From: Bdellovibrio sp.
GTDB taxonomy: Bacteria; Bdellovibrionota; Bdellovibrionia; Bdellovibrionales; Bdellovibrionaceae
DNA: 64,000 bases
Assembly (NCBI GenBank): GCA_025359945.1
Contig: JANYDD010000085.1
Location: 1 to 64,000, forward strand
Reading direction: 5' to 3'
Below are positions 43,080 through 51,951 of this stretch, piece after piece (within the stretch, counting starts at the first letter, position 1; the number at the start of each line of letters is the position of its first letter). The notes under the pieces were generated by a model that did not search any database, was not told where the DNA came from, and worked only from the letters and a program-made list of their open reading frames with translations. The translations under genes and the position numbers were made by a program.

Positions 43080-44684
43080 ACCCGCAATCGGCCAATGGCG
43101 ACCTCGACCAAAAGACCGCTTAGATACTTTTAGAATTGGCGCTGATTGCCATCGTTTAAACTCGGTCTGACCTAAAATATTTAATAACCAAAAATCGACC
43201 GCAGATTTTGGCGTTTTAGAAGACCCAACTGTGCGTTCAATCGACGCATCAAGCACTTCATAAGGCGGCAGCGAATCTTGATCTTTTTGATTTGGTCTTA
43301 GTTCGGCGGTGGGGGGCCTATCGATAATCATTTGTGGGATCAGTTCTCTTTCCGAATTATACAATTTGGAAAGCTGAAACACTTGCGTCTTGGTAAGATC
43401 CCCAATCGGCAGTAAACCGCCGCAGGTATCTCCGTACATCGTACAAAAGCCGGTGGCTAGTTCGCTTTTATTCCCGGTGGATAGTAACAAAGAACCACTT
43501 AAATTAGAATACGCCATCAGGATCATCCCACGAATTCTAGACTGGATATTTTCATGGACCACGCCAAACTTGGCGATATTAAGGTCCTTATCCAACTGAG
43601 CTTTAATTCCACTGAAAATATTTTGAATCGCAATTTCTTGAATGGGGATATTTAAATTTTTTGCTAATTGGTTTGCCAGCTGTTGGCTAAGACCCGAGCT
43701 GAATTCACTTGGCAAAAAGAACCCTCGAACTTTGGAAGGACCCAGCGTATCGACGGCCAAACAAGCCACCAATGCCGAATCAATGCCGCCGCTTAAACCC
43801 AAATGCACTTGGTTCAACCCAGTTTTTTTACAAAAATCTCGCAAACCCAATACTAAGGCTTGGCGCAAAGCTTCGGAAGAATCTAATTTTTTAATTCGCC
43901 GTCCACCTTTTAAGGTTTCAAGATCAAAAAAATTTAAATCTTCAGAAAAAGACAAACATCTAATAAATTCTTTCCCCTTGTGATCCAGCCCAAAAGAAGA
44001 TCCATCAAAAATAATTTCATCTTGTGCTCCGACTAAGTTGACGTAAATCATTGGAGCTTTAAAGCGCGCGGCCGTCTGGGACACCAGTTCTTTCCGTACT
44101 TTTTCTTTACCCGGATAAAACGGCGACGCCGACATATTGATAACTAAATCAACTTTTTTTGTTTTCAGTTCGGTCAAGGGATTTTTTTTATACGGACTTT
44201 CTCCTTTTTGATTTGGCCAAGCCCAAATGTCTTCACAAATGGTTAGAAAAAATTTTTTGCCCTTAAAGGAAAAATAATTTTTTTCTAAACTTCCACTTTC
44301 AATAAATCGGCCTTCATCAAAAACGTCTCCGGTAGGAAGAAGTTGTTTGTGAAAGAACTTGGGCTTCTGATCGCGGACCAGAAAAGCAACTGAATTTAAA
44401 AAGGGCCTTCCTTTTATTTCTGGATTTTTGGTCATCAGCCCCACCAGAACCCCAATGCCTTGTGGAATTTTATCCGCCAGTTTTTTAAATTCCTTCATTT
44501 GACGGTCGACGATTTCGGACTGCTCAAGCAAATCAAAAGGATGATAGCCAAACAATGTGGCTTCTGGAAAAATCACGACGTCGGCATTCTTAGCTTGCGC
44601 GGATCGCACGTATTCAATTATTTTATTTCTGTTGTTCTGAAAATCTCCAAGAATGGAATTAATTTGGGCTATTGCAATTCGCAT
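43068..44684 (-). CDS. nadE: glutamine-dependent NAD+ synthetase
   Basis: The N-terminal nitrilase-type amidase (1-250) has the catalytic triad Glu (FPEATLFG), Lys (KQLLPTGDVFDE) and Cys (TICEDIWAW). The C-terminal NAD synthetase (270-530) has the PP-loop LSGGIDSALVA and STGNKSELATGF. At 538 residues it is the two-domain, glutamine-using form. It completes NAD synthesis; the NadD domain for the preceding step is in the 52-53 kb fusion. Confidence 0.95.
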   Translation of the reverse strand: MRIAIAQINSILGDFQNNRNKIIEYVRSAQAKNADVVIFPEATLFGYHPFDLLEQSEIVDRQMKEFKKLADKIPQGIGVLVGLMTKNPEIKGRPFLNSVAFLVRDQKPKFFHKQLLPTGDVFDEGRFIESGSLEKNYFSFKGKKFFLTICEDIWAWPNQKGESPYKKNPLTELKTKKVDLVINMSASPFYPGKEKVRKELVSQTAARFKAPMIYVNLVGAQDEIIFDGSSFGLDHKGKEFIRCLSFSEDLNFFDLETLKGGRRIKKLDSSEALRQALVLGLRDFCKKTGLNQVHLGLSGGIDSALVACLAVDTLGPSKVRGFFLPSEFSSGLSQQLANQLAKNLNIPIQEIAIQNIFSGIKAQLDKDLNIAKFGVVHENIQSRIRGMILMAYSNLSGSLLLSTGNKSELATGFCTMYGDTCGGLLPIGDLTKTQVFQLSKLYNSERELIPQMIIDRPPTAELRPNQKDQDSLPPYEVLDASIERTVGSSKTPKSAVDFWLLNILGQTEFKRWQSAPILKVSKRSFGRGRHWPIAGLKK

Positions 44685-44740
44685 GTAAAATTTATTTCAC
44701 AATATTAAAATTTCGACAATTTAAATACTGGGTCGGCCAG

Positions 44741-45175
44741 TTAGATGGTGTCAATTTCCAGATTCAATCGAACTGAAGAATTGGTTTTGGTTCGTTTTGA
44801 AAAACCATCTTTGTATCCATGTTGAAATTCGATTTTTTTTTCAGGGTAACGCCAGCAAAAGTAACCAGAGCCGTTATCAAAGTCCGCCATCCAGACACCT
44901 TTCGGATAAACGCCAAGCTTTTCTACCTTGTCTTGCCATTTGTCGACTTCGTTTTGAATTTGCTTTTGAAGCTCTTCTTTCAAATCGCTATTTCCGGCAG
45001 GAAGACTTAAGATCCGATGTTTCAAATCTTTAACTTTGCGATCACTTTCCAAAGTAAATCTAGAAATAACTAACAAAATTTCTTCAGCCTGCTGAAGTGA
45101 AAATACTTTAAGATCGACCCCAAATTCTGACAACTGCTGAATATGAACCACAACTGTTCCTTTGAATATTCCCAT
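44741..45175 (-). CDS. DUF2203-like protein
   Basis: 144 residues: a helical first half (LQQAEEILLVISRFTLESDRKV) with a coiled region (DLKEELQKQIQNEVDKWQDKV), then GVYPKGVWMADFDNG, FCWRYPE and HGYKDGFSKR. The last blocks follow the DUF2203 pattern (glycine, DF, CW.ge, wH...GF..R). The function of that family is unknown. A run of 10 Cs on the plus strand (10 Gs on the coding strand) lies 26 bases upstream of the ATG. Confidence 0.65.
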   Translation of the reverse strand: MGIFKGTVVVHIQQLSEFGVDLKVFSLQQAEEILLVISRFTLESDRKVKDLKHRILSLPAGNSDLKEELQKQIQNEVDKWQDKVEKLGVYPKGVWMADFDNGSGYFCWRYPEKKIEFQHGYKDGFSKRTKTNSSVRLNLEIDTI

Positions 45176-45200
45176 GGTGCAAGCAACAATACTTTTGTGG

Positions 45201-45210
45201 CCCCCCCCCC
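45201..45210. repeat. homopolymer of 10 C
   Basis: Ten consecutive Cs lie 26-35 bases upstream of the DUF2203-like start codon, in its promoter/leader region. Tracts of this length are prone to slipped-strand length change and can phase-vary transcription. Confidence 0.9.
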
Positions 45211-45314
45211 AAATTTTTTTTCGTAGAGTCCTTTGTCTTTGGAATTGGTGGAAGATTCAATAAATTATTAAGGGACTGTAAATTTGAAAAAGAGCACCGG
45301 CGTTACAAAAGTCC

Positions 45315-46142
45315 CTAGTTTTTTTCGATCGATTTTCGAATTTGCTGCGCTTGTAGACCAATGAAAAGTAGCAGAGCCATCAATATCATAATGATCAATG
45401 CGTATTTCAGAATCCGAGAAAAATCCCAAGGTTCAATTTCCACTGGCGCTTGGGAATTTCTGCCATCACTTTTTTTAACCGGAACGCCTTTTTGTTTTTG
45501 ACTGCTCTCGCTATTCTCAATTTCGGCAACCTTTTTGGCTTCACCCGATGTTTTCTTCAGTCGACGCTTCTGATTTTCAGTCAAGTTTTGAACTGGCAAA
45601 GACAATGGCAATCTAGAGGTTTGGCTGCCTTGCGTTGTTAAGTTGGAATTTCGCCCGTAGATATTTTCACTCGAACCCGTCAAGGGCGTCGAAACTGATT
45701 TTTGATTTTTGCCCGAGCCCTCGGTGGCGCCAGTCGGGCGTCCTGCAGCACCGGATGCCCCAGAACTTTTCGTCGAACCAGAAAAAGTAGATGCCGTGTA
45801 AGGTAGGTTTTGACCCCGAACTGACGCATAGTTGGAATTCCCGTTTTTGCCTCGCACAGCAGCGGGTGGTCGACCCTCGGCGAAGGAAAAGGATTCAAAG
45901 TTTTGATCACACTGGGAATCAGGGCTACTTTCTGCGCCCAATCGGGGCAGCTCGCCCTCGTCCAACAAACATTCAATGTATGAACCCATATAAATATCTA
46001 CCCACTTTTTAAGTGGTTTGAAGAGTTGAACTGATATCGTCATCACTAGACCAACGGAAACCACCACTATCAGAAGATATTCGACAAAGGCTTGTCCGGA
46101 CGATGAGAGCTGATATGATTGAAGGCGATGCGACTTAGACAT
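45315..46142 (-). CDS. Flp/TadE-like pilin with long linker and second TM helix
   Basis: Near the N-terminus, SSSG-QAFVEYLLIVVVSVGLV matches a Flp-type class IVb prepilin: cleavage after Gly16, Glu at +5, Tyr at +6 and a hydrophobic helix. Unlike 50-residue Flp pilins, it continues with about 180 Ser/Gly/Thr/Asn-rich residues and ends with another TM helix (LIIMILMALLLFIGLQA). It may be a minor pseudopilin or a membrane-tethered surface protein. TadB/TadC-like genes are 14 kb away. Its 5' end overlaps the divergent TPR gene. Confidence 0.65.
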   Translation of the reverse strand: MSKSHRLQSYQLSSSGQAFVEYLLIVVVSVGLVMTISVQLFKPLKKWVDIYMGSYIECLLDEGELPRLGAESSPDSQCDQNFESFSFAEGRPPAAVRGKNGNSNYASVRGQNLPYTASTFSGSTKSSGASGAAGRPTGATEGSGKNQKSVSTPLTGSSENIYGRNSNLTTQGSQTSRLPLSLPVQNLTENQKRRLKKTSGEAKKVAEIENSESSQKQKGVPVKKSDGRNSQAPVEIEPWDFSRILKYALIIMILMALLLFIGLQAQQIRKSIEKN

Positions 46143-47120
46143 ACTTTCATTTTTATCGGCGTGTTAACCTTCTCTCTGAACGCCAAAGTCGAAAACAACG
46201 CGGCCCCATCAAATGCGGCACCAAAGTCTAGTCCAGAAGCAGACTTCAAAAGCCAAAATTACAAAAAAGTGATCGAAACTTTAGGCCCCGACGTGGCCCG
46301 TTTGAAGCGCCCCAGCTTGTTGATGCTAGGAATTTCTTATAGCCGCAATCAACAAAGCCTGGCTTGCATTAAAACTTTAAATACTTTGGTGTCGCAAAAC
46401 CCGAAAGATTTCGAAGCTCGAACTTTGATTGCCGCCGAGTATTTGAAAATGAACAAAGACACCGAAGCTCTGGCGCAACTTAAAGAAGCCTTGGCAGATA
46501 ATCCCAAGTACGAGCCCGCTTATATGGAAACTGCAAAACTCTACGAGAAGAAAAAAAATCTGTATGAGCTTCGAATTTTGTATCAAGACATGGTTGAAAA
46601 GTTGGGCGAAAAAGCCATTTATATTGCTAAACTTTGTGAAATTTCTACCCAAGAAGGCCTGTATGAACTTTCAGAAAAGTATTGCGCTCGGGGAATTCAA
46701 ATGAACCCTAAAGAGCCTAAAAATTATATTTCGATGGGCCTTACGTTGAAAGAGCGCGGTCAAGATGACGCCGCCAAAAGGTATCTTCGCCAAGCTGCAG
46801 AATCATTCCCTCAGTCCACTGAAGCTCAGATGACTTTTGGACAGTATCTTGAAAAAGACAAAAATTTTGTCGAGGCCTTTAAGTATTACCAACGTGCAAC
46901 AATCGCTGACGCCAAGAACTTGGCCGCCTTAACTAGCTTTGGTTTGGCAGCGATTGAAATACAGAAATACGCAGAATCTTTGGAAGCCTTTCGCAAGGCC
47001 TGCAAGCTGGACCGCGGTTCCATTTTAAAAATGCGACAAGCGGCCAGCGTGCTTCGAACTTACGGCGTTTCTAAATGGTTAACCCAATTTGAAAACTCGA
47101 TTGAAAATTGCGACAAATAA
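46128..47120 (+). CDS. exported tetratricopeptide-repeat protein
   Basis: A signal peptide (MRLRHTFIFIGVLTFSLNA) precedes seven or so TPRs across residues 45-310 (for example EPAYMETAKLYEKKKNLYEL, FGQYLEKDKNFVEAFKYYQRA). I use the ATG at 46128; a TTG at 46119 is possible. It is a protein-interaction scaffold, likely periplasmic. It is divergent from the Flp-like pilin gene with overlapping 5' ends (about 15 bp), so both promoters must lie inside the partner's coding region, and co-function in pilus assembly is plausible. Confidence 0.75.
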   Translation: MRLRHTFIFIGVLTFSLNAKVENNAAPSNAAPKSSPEADFKSQNYKKVIETLGPDVARLKRPSLLMLGISYSRNQQSLACIKTLNTLVSQNPKDFEARTLIAAEYLKMNKDTEALAQLKEALADNPKYEPAYMETAKLYEKKKNLYELRILYQDMVEKLGEKAIYIAKLCEISTQEGLYELSEKYCARGIQMNPKEPKNYISMGLTLKERGQDDAAKRYLRQAAESFPQSTEAQMTFGQYLEKDKNFVEAFKYYQRATIADAKNLAALTSFGLAAIEIQKYAESLEAFRKACKLDRGSILKMRQAASVLRTYGVSKWLTQFENSIENCDK

Positions 47121-47187
47121 CTAGCGATTGAAAGAAAATCAAGCGTGGCACTTGCACGTCGCCGGTGGGGCTTTTTTAGAGTTTAAA

Positions 47188-47709
47188 CTAATTAAACAAA
47201 AATTCTTTCAATGAAGTATGAAGATTTAAAGTCAAAGTCGACCGAATATGGGGATTTGAAACCTGAATTTTTTCAAGCAACTTTGCCGGACCGGTCAGCC
47301 ACAAGACTCCGGGTGAACTTGTGGTTTTTTGCACTCGGAATTCACAAATATCCAGACCCATTTCCACTAGTATTTCCGCCTCGCTAAATAATGCCGTGAC
47401 CAAGGAAGACTCAAGCACCAAAAGGCCGTCTTGAAGTGGCCCGTTGTAGAGACTGTAATAACATTTTAAAATTTTCTCCTGGCGATCATTCAAAAAGCTA
47501 AACGACACGCCTGTTTTTTTAGATTCTTCAAAAAGGAGGGTCTGGCTAAATTCACTCGAGCCAGAAGAAATCAAAACCAAGCCACCTAAACCTAGCGAGC
47601 TGACTTCGATAATTTCGCAGTTTTGATCGCCCAATTTTTTTAAAATCTGATTTGTCAGTAAATAAATCTCGCCAGCAGATTCCGTTTGAAGAACTAAAAC
47701 ACGTTTCAC
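47188..47709 (-). CDS. unknown 173-residue protein with two similar halves
   Basis: Residues 3-51 (VLVLQTESAGEIYLLTN...) and 94-143 (GLLVLESSLVTALFSEAE...) share the order strand, Glu-Ser, helix, strand and a Gly-Leu/Val strand, as if duplicated. The pattern is reminiscent of a bacterial-microcompartment (BMC) shell fold, but I cannot claim membership, and no shell genes are nearby. It overlaps rimO by 4 bp (ATGA) and is probably translated with it. Confidence 0.55.
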   Translation of the reverse strand: MKRVLVLQTESAGEIYLLTNQILKKLGDQNCEIIEVSSLGLGGLVLISSGSSEFSQTLLFEESKKTGVSFSFLNDRQEKILKCYYSLYNGPLQDGLLVLESSLVTALFSEAEILVEMGLDICEFRVQKTTSSPGVLWLTGPAKLLEKIQVSNPHIRSTLTLNLHTSLKEFLFN

Positions 47710-49097
47710 TGAATTGACCCTTCGATATGCCCCACCAGGTCGTAATCATGGCTATCTGTAATTGTCACTTGAACAAGGTCTCCGGGCTTTGCTTGCCCAT
47801 CATTTATATAAACAACTCCATCGATATCTGGCGCCTGTTGAGACGATCGGCCCTGCAACAGAAGTTCCGTTTCCTCGGAAACACCCTCGACCAAAACTTC
47901 AATTGTTTGGCCCACAAATCGGAGATGTTTCTGGCGTGAAATTTCTTGCTGAATGCTCATTAGCGCTTCAAATCTTTGTTCTTTTATTTTCGCATCGACC
48001 TGATTTGGCATTTTTCCACCCGGCGTACTTTCTTCTGGAGAATACTGAAACGCGCCTACACGGTCAAATTTTTGATCAGCGACAAATTGAAGAAGTTCCT
48101 CGAATTGACTTTCGGTCTCGCCAGGAAATCCAACGATAAACTGAGTTCTAATTACGGCGTCCGGGATTTCAGCGCGAATATTTTTTAAAATCATTTCGAT
48201 TTCTTCGCGAGTCATTTTGCGGTTCATACTTTTAAGCATTTGGTTGTTGATATGCTGTAGAGGCATATCAAAATACTTCACTAATTTTTTTTCTGTTTTA
48301 ATAAGTTGAATCATCTCGGGCGAGATTCCGTCGGGGTACAAGTATAAAACCCGGATCCATTCAATGCCATCGACTTTAGTTAGCGCTCGAAGCAGATTGA
48401 CTGGGTTTTCTTGTTTATTTTCAGTAGGGTTTTTTCGGCGTAAATCCCAACCGAAATCAGTAAAATCATGGCTAATGACCAGAAGCTCTTTCACTCCGCC
48501 GGCGGCCAAAAGCTTGGCTTCGTGAACAATGTTTTGAATGTTTCGCGACTGAAGATTACCCCGAATGAGCGGAATCGCACAAAACGCGCAACGTTTCATA
48601 CAGCCTTCAGAAATTTTTAAATAAGCCCTATGGCGCGGTTGCGAATTGACCCGCGGAGTATTTTGCTCTTGCAGATAGGTGGGCAGGTTAAAATATTTTT
48701 TTTGCAAATCTCCAAGTTCATTTTTTTTTAAAATCTGCGCGATGTTTTGAAATTCACCAGACCCCACAAAAAGATCAGCTTCTGGAAACCCTTCTACTAA
48801 ATCGTCCTTATATCTTTGAGTCAGGCAACCAGCGACTACTAATTTTTGGACATTGCCGGACTTTTTTAAATCCGCCATTTCCAAAATTTTTGAAATCGAT
48901 TCTTTTTTACTGTCCTCGATAAAACCACAGGTATTTACGATCACGGTGTCAGCATCTTGGGGCTGATCCACAACCTGATAACCGTTCTGAAGTAAAGAAC
49001 CAGCCATCATTTCAGAATCCACTAAATTTTTAGGACAGCCAAGGCTTACGAAGTGAACTTTCTTTAGCGAATTTTCTTTACTCGGGGTTTGTCTCAT
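47706..49097 (-). CDS. rimO: ribosomal protein S12 methylthiotransferase RimO
   Basis: The UPF0004 domain has three cluster cysteines (SLGCPKNLVDSE, NTCGFIEDSK, AGCLTQRY). The radical-SAM domain has CMKRCAFCAIP, and a C-terminal TRAM domain is present (TIEVLVEG to VQVTITDSHDYDLVG). The SLGCPKNLVDSE signature and length favour RimO over MiaB. It methylthiolates Asp88 of S12. It sits between lolA and the duplicated unknown gene, overlapping each by 4 bp. Confidence 0.95.
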   Translation of the reverse strand: MRQTPSKENSLKKVHFVSLGCPKNLVDSEMMAGSLLQNGYQVVDQPQDADTVIVNTCGFIEDSKKESISKILEMADLKKSGNVQKLVVAGCLTQRYKDDLVEGFPEADLFVGSGEFQNIAQILKKNELGDLQKKYFNLPTYLQEQNTPRVNSQPRHRAYLKISEGCMKRCAFCAIPLIRGNLQSRNIQNIVHEAKLLAAGGVKELLVISHDFTDFGWDLRRKNPTENKQENPVNLLRALTKVDGIEWIRVLYLYPDGISPEMIQLIKTEKKLVKYFDMPLQHINNQMLKSMNRKMTREEIEMILKNIRAEIPDAVIRTQFIVGFPGETESQFEELLQFVADQKFDRVGAFQYSPEESTPGGKMPNQVDAKIKEQRFEALMSIQQEISRQKHLRFVGQTIEVLVEGVSEETELLLQGRSSQQAPDIDGVVYINDGQAKPGDLVQVTITDSHDYDLVGHIEGSIQ

Positions 49098-49714
49098 AAA
49101 TCCATCACTTTAGTTTTGGGGTCTGGTTTGTATTTAAAAAGAGCCTCGTCGACCTGCGATTTCAAATTAATATTTGAAACCAAAATTTCGGTCTTATTTT
49201 TCACGTCGTCCTCGAAGGAAATGAACTTTAATTTTTGTTCTACAAATCCAACTTGTATATTTTGAACTACGGCAGGCTTTGCTTTTTGTTCTAAAAAAAA
49301 CACTTGCCCCTTTTCGCTAGTTTCTGATTTTTTAACGTTAAAAGCGCTTGAAAACTTTTTGCCCAGTAAATCGATCAAAAAAAGATTCTGCTTATTTTTT
49401 TTGGTAATCAATGACCGCGAAACCTCTAAGCTGTCTGGAAAGTCTTTGCTCGGTAATTGAATATTCCAAAGATATTTGCCATCAAAAATAATTAGCTGCG
49501 GGTCTGTGGTTCCAGATTCCAAACGAATTTTTTGGGCTCCAATAAAAATTTTCACAGTTTCATCAGCGACCTTGTTCAACACCGCCGATGTGGTCTTCTT
49601 TTGGGCCTGAATTTCAATTTGCTTAGATTTTTGCCATTCCGAAAGATTTTTTTCAAGAATCGAAAAACTCTTCGCCGAAGCCGACAGGCTTAAAAAAATA
49701 CTTATTAAAATCAT
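49094..49714 (-). CDS. lolA: LolA-like periplasmic lipoprotein carrier
   Basis: From the ATG at 49714 the protein has a signal peptide (MILISIFLSLSASA) and the LolA-type layout: an N-terminal helix, then strands such as SGTTDPQLIIFDGKYLWNI and QVDEALFKYKP at the end. Sequence similarity is weak, as usual for this family. It would move lipoproteins from the inner to the outer membrane. An earlier in-frame ATG (49738) would bury the signal. It overlaps rimO by 4 bp. A run of 9 Gs lies about 110 bases upstream. Confidence 0.72.
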   Translation of the reverse strand: MILISIFLSLSASAKSFSILEKNLSEWQKSKQIEIQAQKKTTSAVLNKVADETVKIFIGAQKIRLESGTTDPQLIIFDGKYLWNIQLPSKDFPDSLEVSRSLITKKNKQNLFLIDLLGKKFSSAFNVKKSETSEKGQVFFLEQKAKPAVVQNIQVGFVEQKLKFISFEDDVKNKTEILVSNINLKSQVDEALFKYKPDPKTKVMDL

Positions 49715-49825
49715 GGAATTTTCTACCACTGCCTGCAATTCAGAGCAATCGGATCAGTAGAAAAAACCATGTCTGAGCCTTTGTGAGACAGATATGTCCG
49801 CGTCCCAGGCGGCTCTCGCTGACAA

Positions 49826-49834
49826 GGGGGGGGG
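49826..49834. repeat. homopolymer of 9 G
   Basis: Nine consecutive Gs lie between the end of comF and the start of lolA, within the likely lolA promoter region. With the 10-C tract at 45201 it is the second long G/C homopolymer in the window, both intergenic. Confidence 0.9.
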
Positions 49835-49855
49835 CAACTTACTTACAAAAATCTT

Positions 49856-50527
49856 CTAGCCTCTTAAGGCCAAACACCAAACCTCGAAATGGTTTGGACG
49901 ACCCAAGACCTGCCAGGCCTTCAGGGCTGTCGCACCCGTGGTGACCACGTCGTCCACGAACACAATCAAGTCCTTGGGGTGTTGTTTGAAACCGTTGGAA
50001 GACCTTAGTTTTAATCGAATTTTTTGACGGTCTTTTTTGTTTTTTTTATGCTGAGGTGCGGCTTCTGTGCGAATTAGAGCGTTTTCAATCCTACTTTTAC
50101 ACAATCCATGAAGCTCCAAAGCCAATCGACCGGCATGATCGATGGCGGAATTATTCCGCGCTTTGTCCAACGAAAGGCTTGCAGGAGCTGGAACGAAAAT
50201 GACGTTCGGTGAATTTAAAAGTGCTGGCCCACCCCAAAGAATCCGCTGGTTAATAAGTCGCGTGCCTAAAATTTGAAAAGATTTCCTGGCTTGACCCCCT
50301 TTTAATTCATAAATTAGTTGATTCAAAACCGGGTTCGAGGACCTTTGCCAGTCAAATAGATAGTAAATGGGTTTTTTAAAATCATTTTGTCCCGAAGAAA
50401 ATCCCTTCGGTGATCGAGCTTTTTCTAAATAGCTGTAGCAAACCCTACACAGGTCTAGGCCACTAAGGTGAAAAAGACTGCCACATGAAAAACAGGCTTT
50501 TCCCCAACCAAAAAAATTAAATTCCAT
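49856..50527 (-). CDS. comF: ComF-family phosphoribosyltransferase-like protein
   Basis: The N-terminal zinc finger (CFSCGS, LCRVCY) is followed by a PRTase domain with the PRPP loop FVDDVVTTGAT at about 190. Length of 223 residues from the ATG at 50527. ComF proteins act in DNA uptake and transformation; the gene may support DNA import together with type IV pili (pilT at 57 kb). A Met two codons upstream is possible. Confidence 0.88.
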   Translation of the reverse strand: MEFNFFGWGKACFSCGSLFHLSGLDLCRVCYSYLEKARSPKGFSSGQNDFKKPIYYLFDWQRSSNPVLNQLIYELKGGQARKSFQILGTRLINQRILWGGPALLNSPNVIFVPAPASLSLDKARNNSAIDHAGRLALELHGLCKSRIENALIRTEAAPQHKKNKKDRQKIRLKLRSSNGFKQHPKDLIVFVDDVVTTGATALKAWQVLGRPNHFEVWCLALRG

Positions 50528-50654
50528 GACCAAACTAATTTTGCAAAATTAATACTTCGGCGAATGGCTCGTAATTCAGCCCTATCTGTTGATCGGCGGA
50601 CGCGTTCCACATAAAGATTCAAAGCTTGAACATCCAAGCAGGACCAAAACTATC

Positions 50655-50683
50655 TTGACCCGTGTTCAGCACGAATCTAAAAT
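50655..50683 (+). promoter_or_regulatory. sigma-70-type promoter upstream of a secreted zincin
   Basis: TTGACC (50655-50660), an exact 17-base spacer and TAAAAT (50678-50683) match the consensus at 5 of 6 in each box. The expected start near 50690 leaves a leader of about 40 bases before the ATG at 50731. Confidence 0.72.
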
Positions 50684-50730
50684 AGGGTTGGAGCAAAGAG
50701 CCGTGGATTTTTCGCCACCGGTTTAAATTT

Positions 50731-51942
50731 ATGGTTTTTACAATTCTAAAACTGCTTCTCACCATTTCATCTTTCGGCTATAGCCGCGAGACCGCCCCTG
50801 CCCCTTCAGGACCCCTTTCGATTTCGGTGAATTTTCCTTACGTTGAAATAAAAACCGAAAGTGTTCAAGACGAAGATTGTAGCGAATTAAAAGTGGGGGC
50901 CCCCGCCAAGATTATCCGCCGAGATTTTATTTCAAGCCTTTCAGGTGTTAGTCAATCATTTCAAATTTCCCGCGACAGTGAGACCGAATTTACCGCAGAA
51001 GTGAATTTGCGTTTTAAGACCGAACTTTTAATAAACACAGAAACTGCTTTGCAGGAGGCTCAAAGTTGTTTAACGGATTTCCAGCCTTTTCTTTTGGGGC
51101 CTAACAATGAAAAACTAAAAATAAAGATTAGCAAATCGATGTATCTTAAACCTCAAGAGGTTTCGCTAGGCAAAGTTATATTGAATTCTCCCGATCAGTT
51201 CACATATCCCCTCAATTGCGGACTGGTTCTTCATGAAGTGCTACATCTGTTCGGCCTAGTTGATGAATATGATCAGAACGTTTCGACGCCTGAGTTATTG
51301 CGTCGGACAAACCGATTGGGTGATCAACTTCGTGCGAAATACGACTGCCGAGTCATCGCCAAAGAAGACTCTGTGATGAAGCTTCAAAACAATTTAATCC
51401 CAAAACTTTTGCCCACTTATACGTTCGAGGCTGACTTCTGTCAGTGCAAAGCAGTTGGAGGAGTTTGTGTCGAAAGTTTTAAAAACTTTAAGTTTAACTC
51501 GAACGCGTGCCCAAAAAATTTTAAAATTATCCACACAAATCCCGTTTCGGATTCTGCAAAAACACGCCCACCTGACGGCGAGATGGGAAAAATTTTGGAT
51601 TTGATTTTAAAAATCCGATCACTGAAAGGCGAAAGTGCTTACGCTTTCTCAAAATCTGACAATGAAATTTTAGAAAGAAATTTTACTTATCCTGAATTTA
51701 TATTTCCGCTTTCTACCAGCAAGCTGATTGCAGAAAATCCCCCGAAAATAAATTCAATTCTTAAGCCGGCGCATTTTCGCTTTATCACCAACCCCTTGTG
51801 CTTGAAAAAAAATAAAAACTATCTGACCTGTGCTAGACGGGCATACATGACTTCATTGGCCCACGGCGGAGATGTCCACGAAGGAACTCCATTCTGCCCG
51901 GCACTTCCAACCGTCTGCAACGACGATCAATGGTTGCAATAG
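50731..51942 (+). CDS. secreted metzincin-like metalloprotease
   Basis: The signal peptide spans 1-18. The motif HEVLHLFGLVD at 168-178 fits HExxHxxGxxD, the metzincin form with Asp as third zinc ligand known from snapalysin-type enzymes. About 10 cysteines (for example FCQCKAVGGVC) suggest disulfides outside the cytoplasm. Family not otherwise recognised. A good promoter lies 47 bases upstream, so it is an independent unit; the comF gene is divergent and rlmH convergent. Its substrate, possibly host or prey protein, is unknown. Confidence 0.72.
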   Translation: MVFTILKLLLTISSFGYSRETAPAPSGPLSISVNFPYVEIKTESVQDEDCSELKVGAPAKIIRRDFISSLSGVSQSFQISRDSETEFTAEVNLRFKTELLINTETALQEAQSCLTDFQPFLLGPNNEKLKIKISKSMYLKPQEVSLGKVILNSPDQFTYPLNCGLVLHEVLHLFGLVDEYDQNVSTPELLRRTNRLGDQLRAKYDCRVIAKEDSVMKLQNNLIPKLLPTYTFEADFCQCKAVGGVCVESFKNFKFNSNACPKNFKIIHTNPVSDSAKTRPPDGEMGKILDLILKIRSLKGESAYAFSKSDNEILERNFTYPEFIFPLSTSKLIAENPPKINSILKPAHFRFITNPLCLKKNKNYLTCARRAYMTSLAHGGDVHEGTPFCPALPTVCNDDQWLQ

Positions 51943-51951
51943 CGCTTCAAT

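Noticed and set aside
47121-47187. GC-rich stretch before a T run as a terminator
   Set aside because: CGTGGCAC/TTGCACG-type pairing is poor and the GC-rich part does not fold into a clean stem by eye.
47762-48139. 125-codon plus-strand frame inside rimO
   Set aside because: Opposite the conserved radical-SAM/TRAM coding region of rimO.
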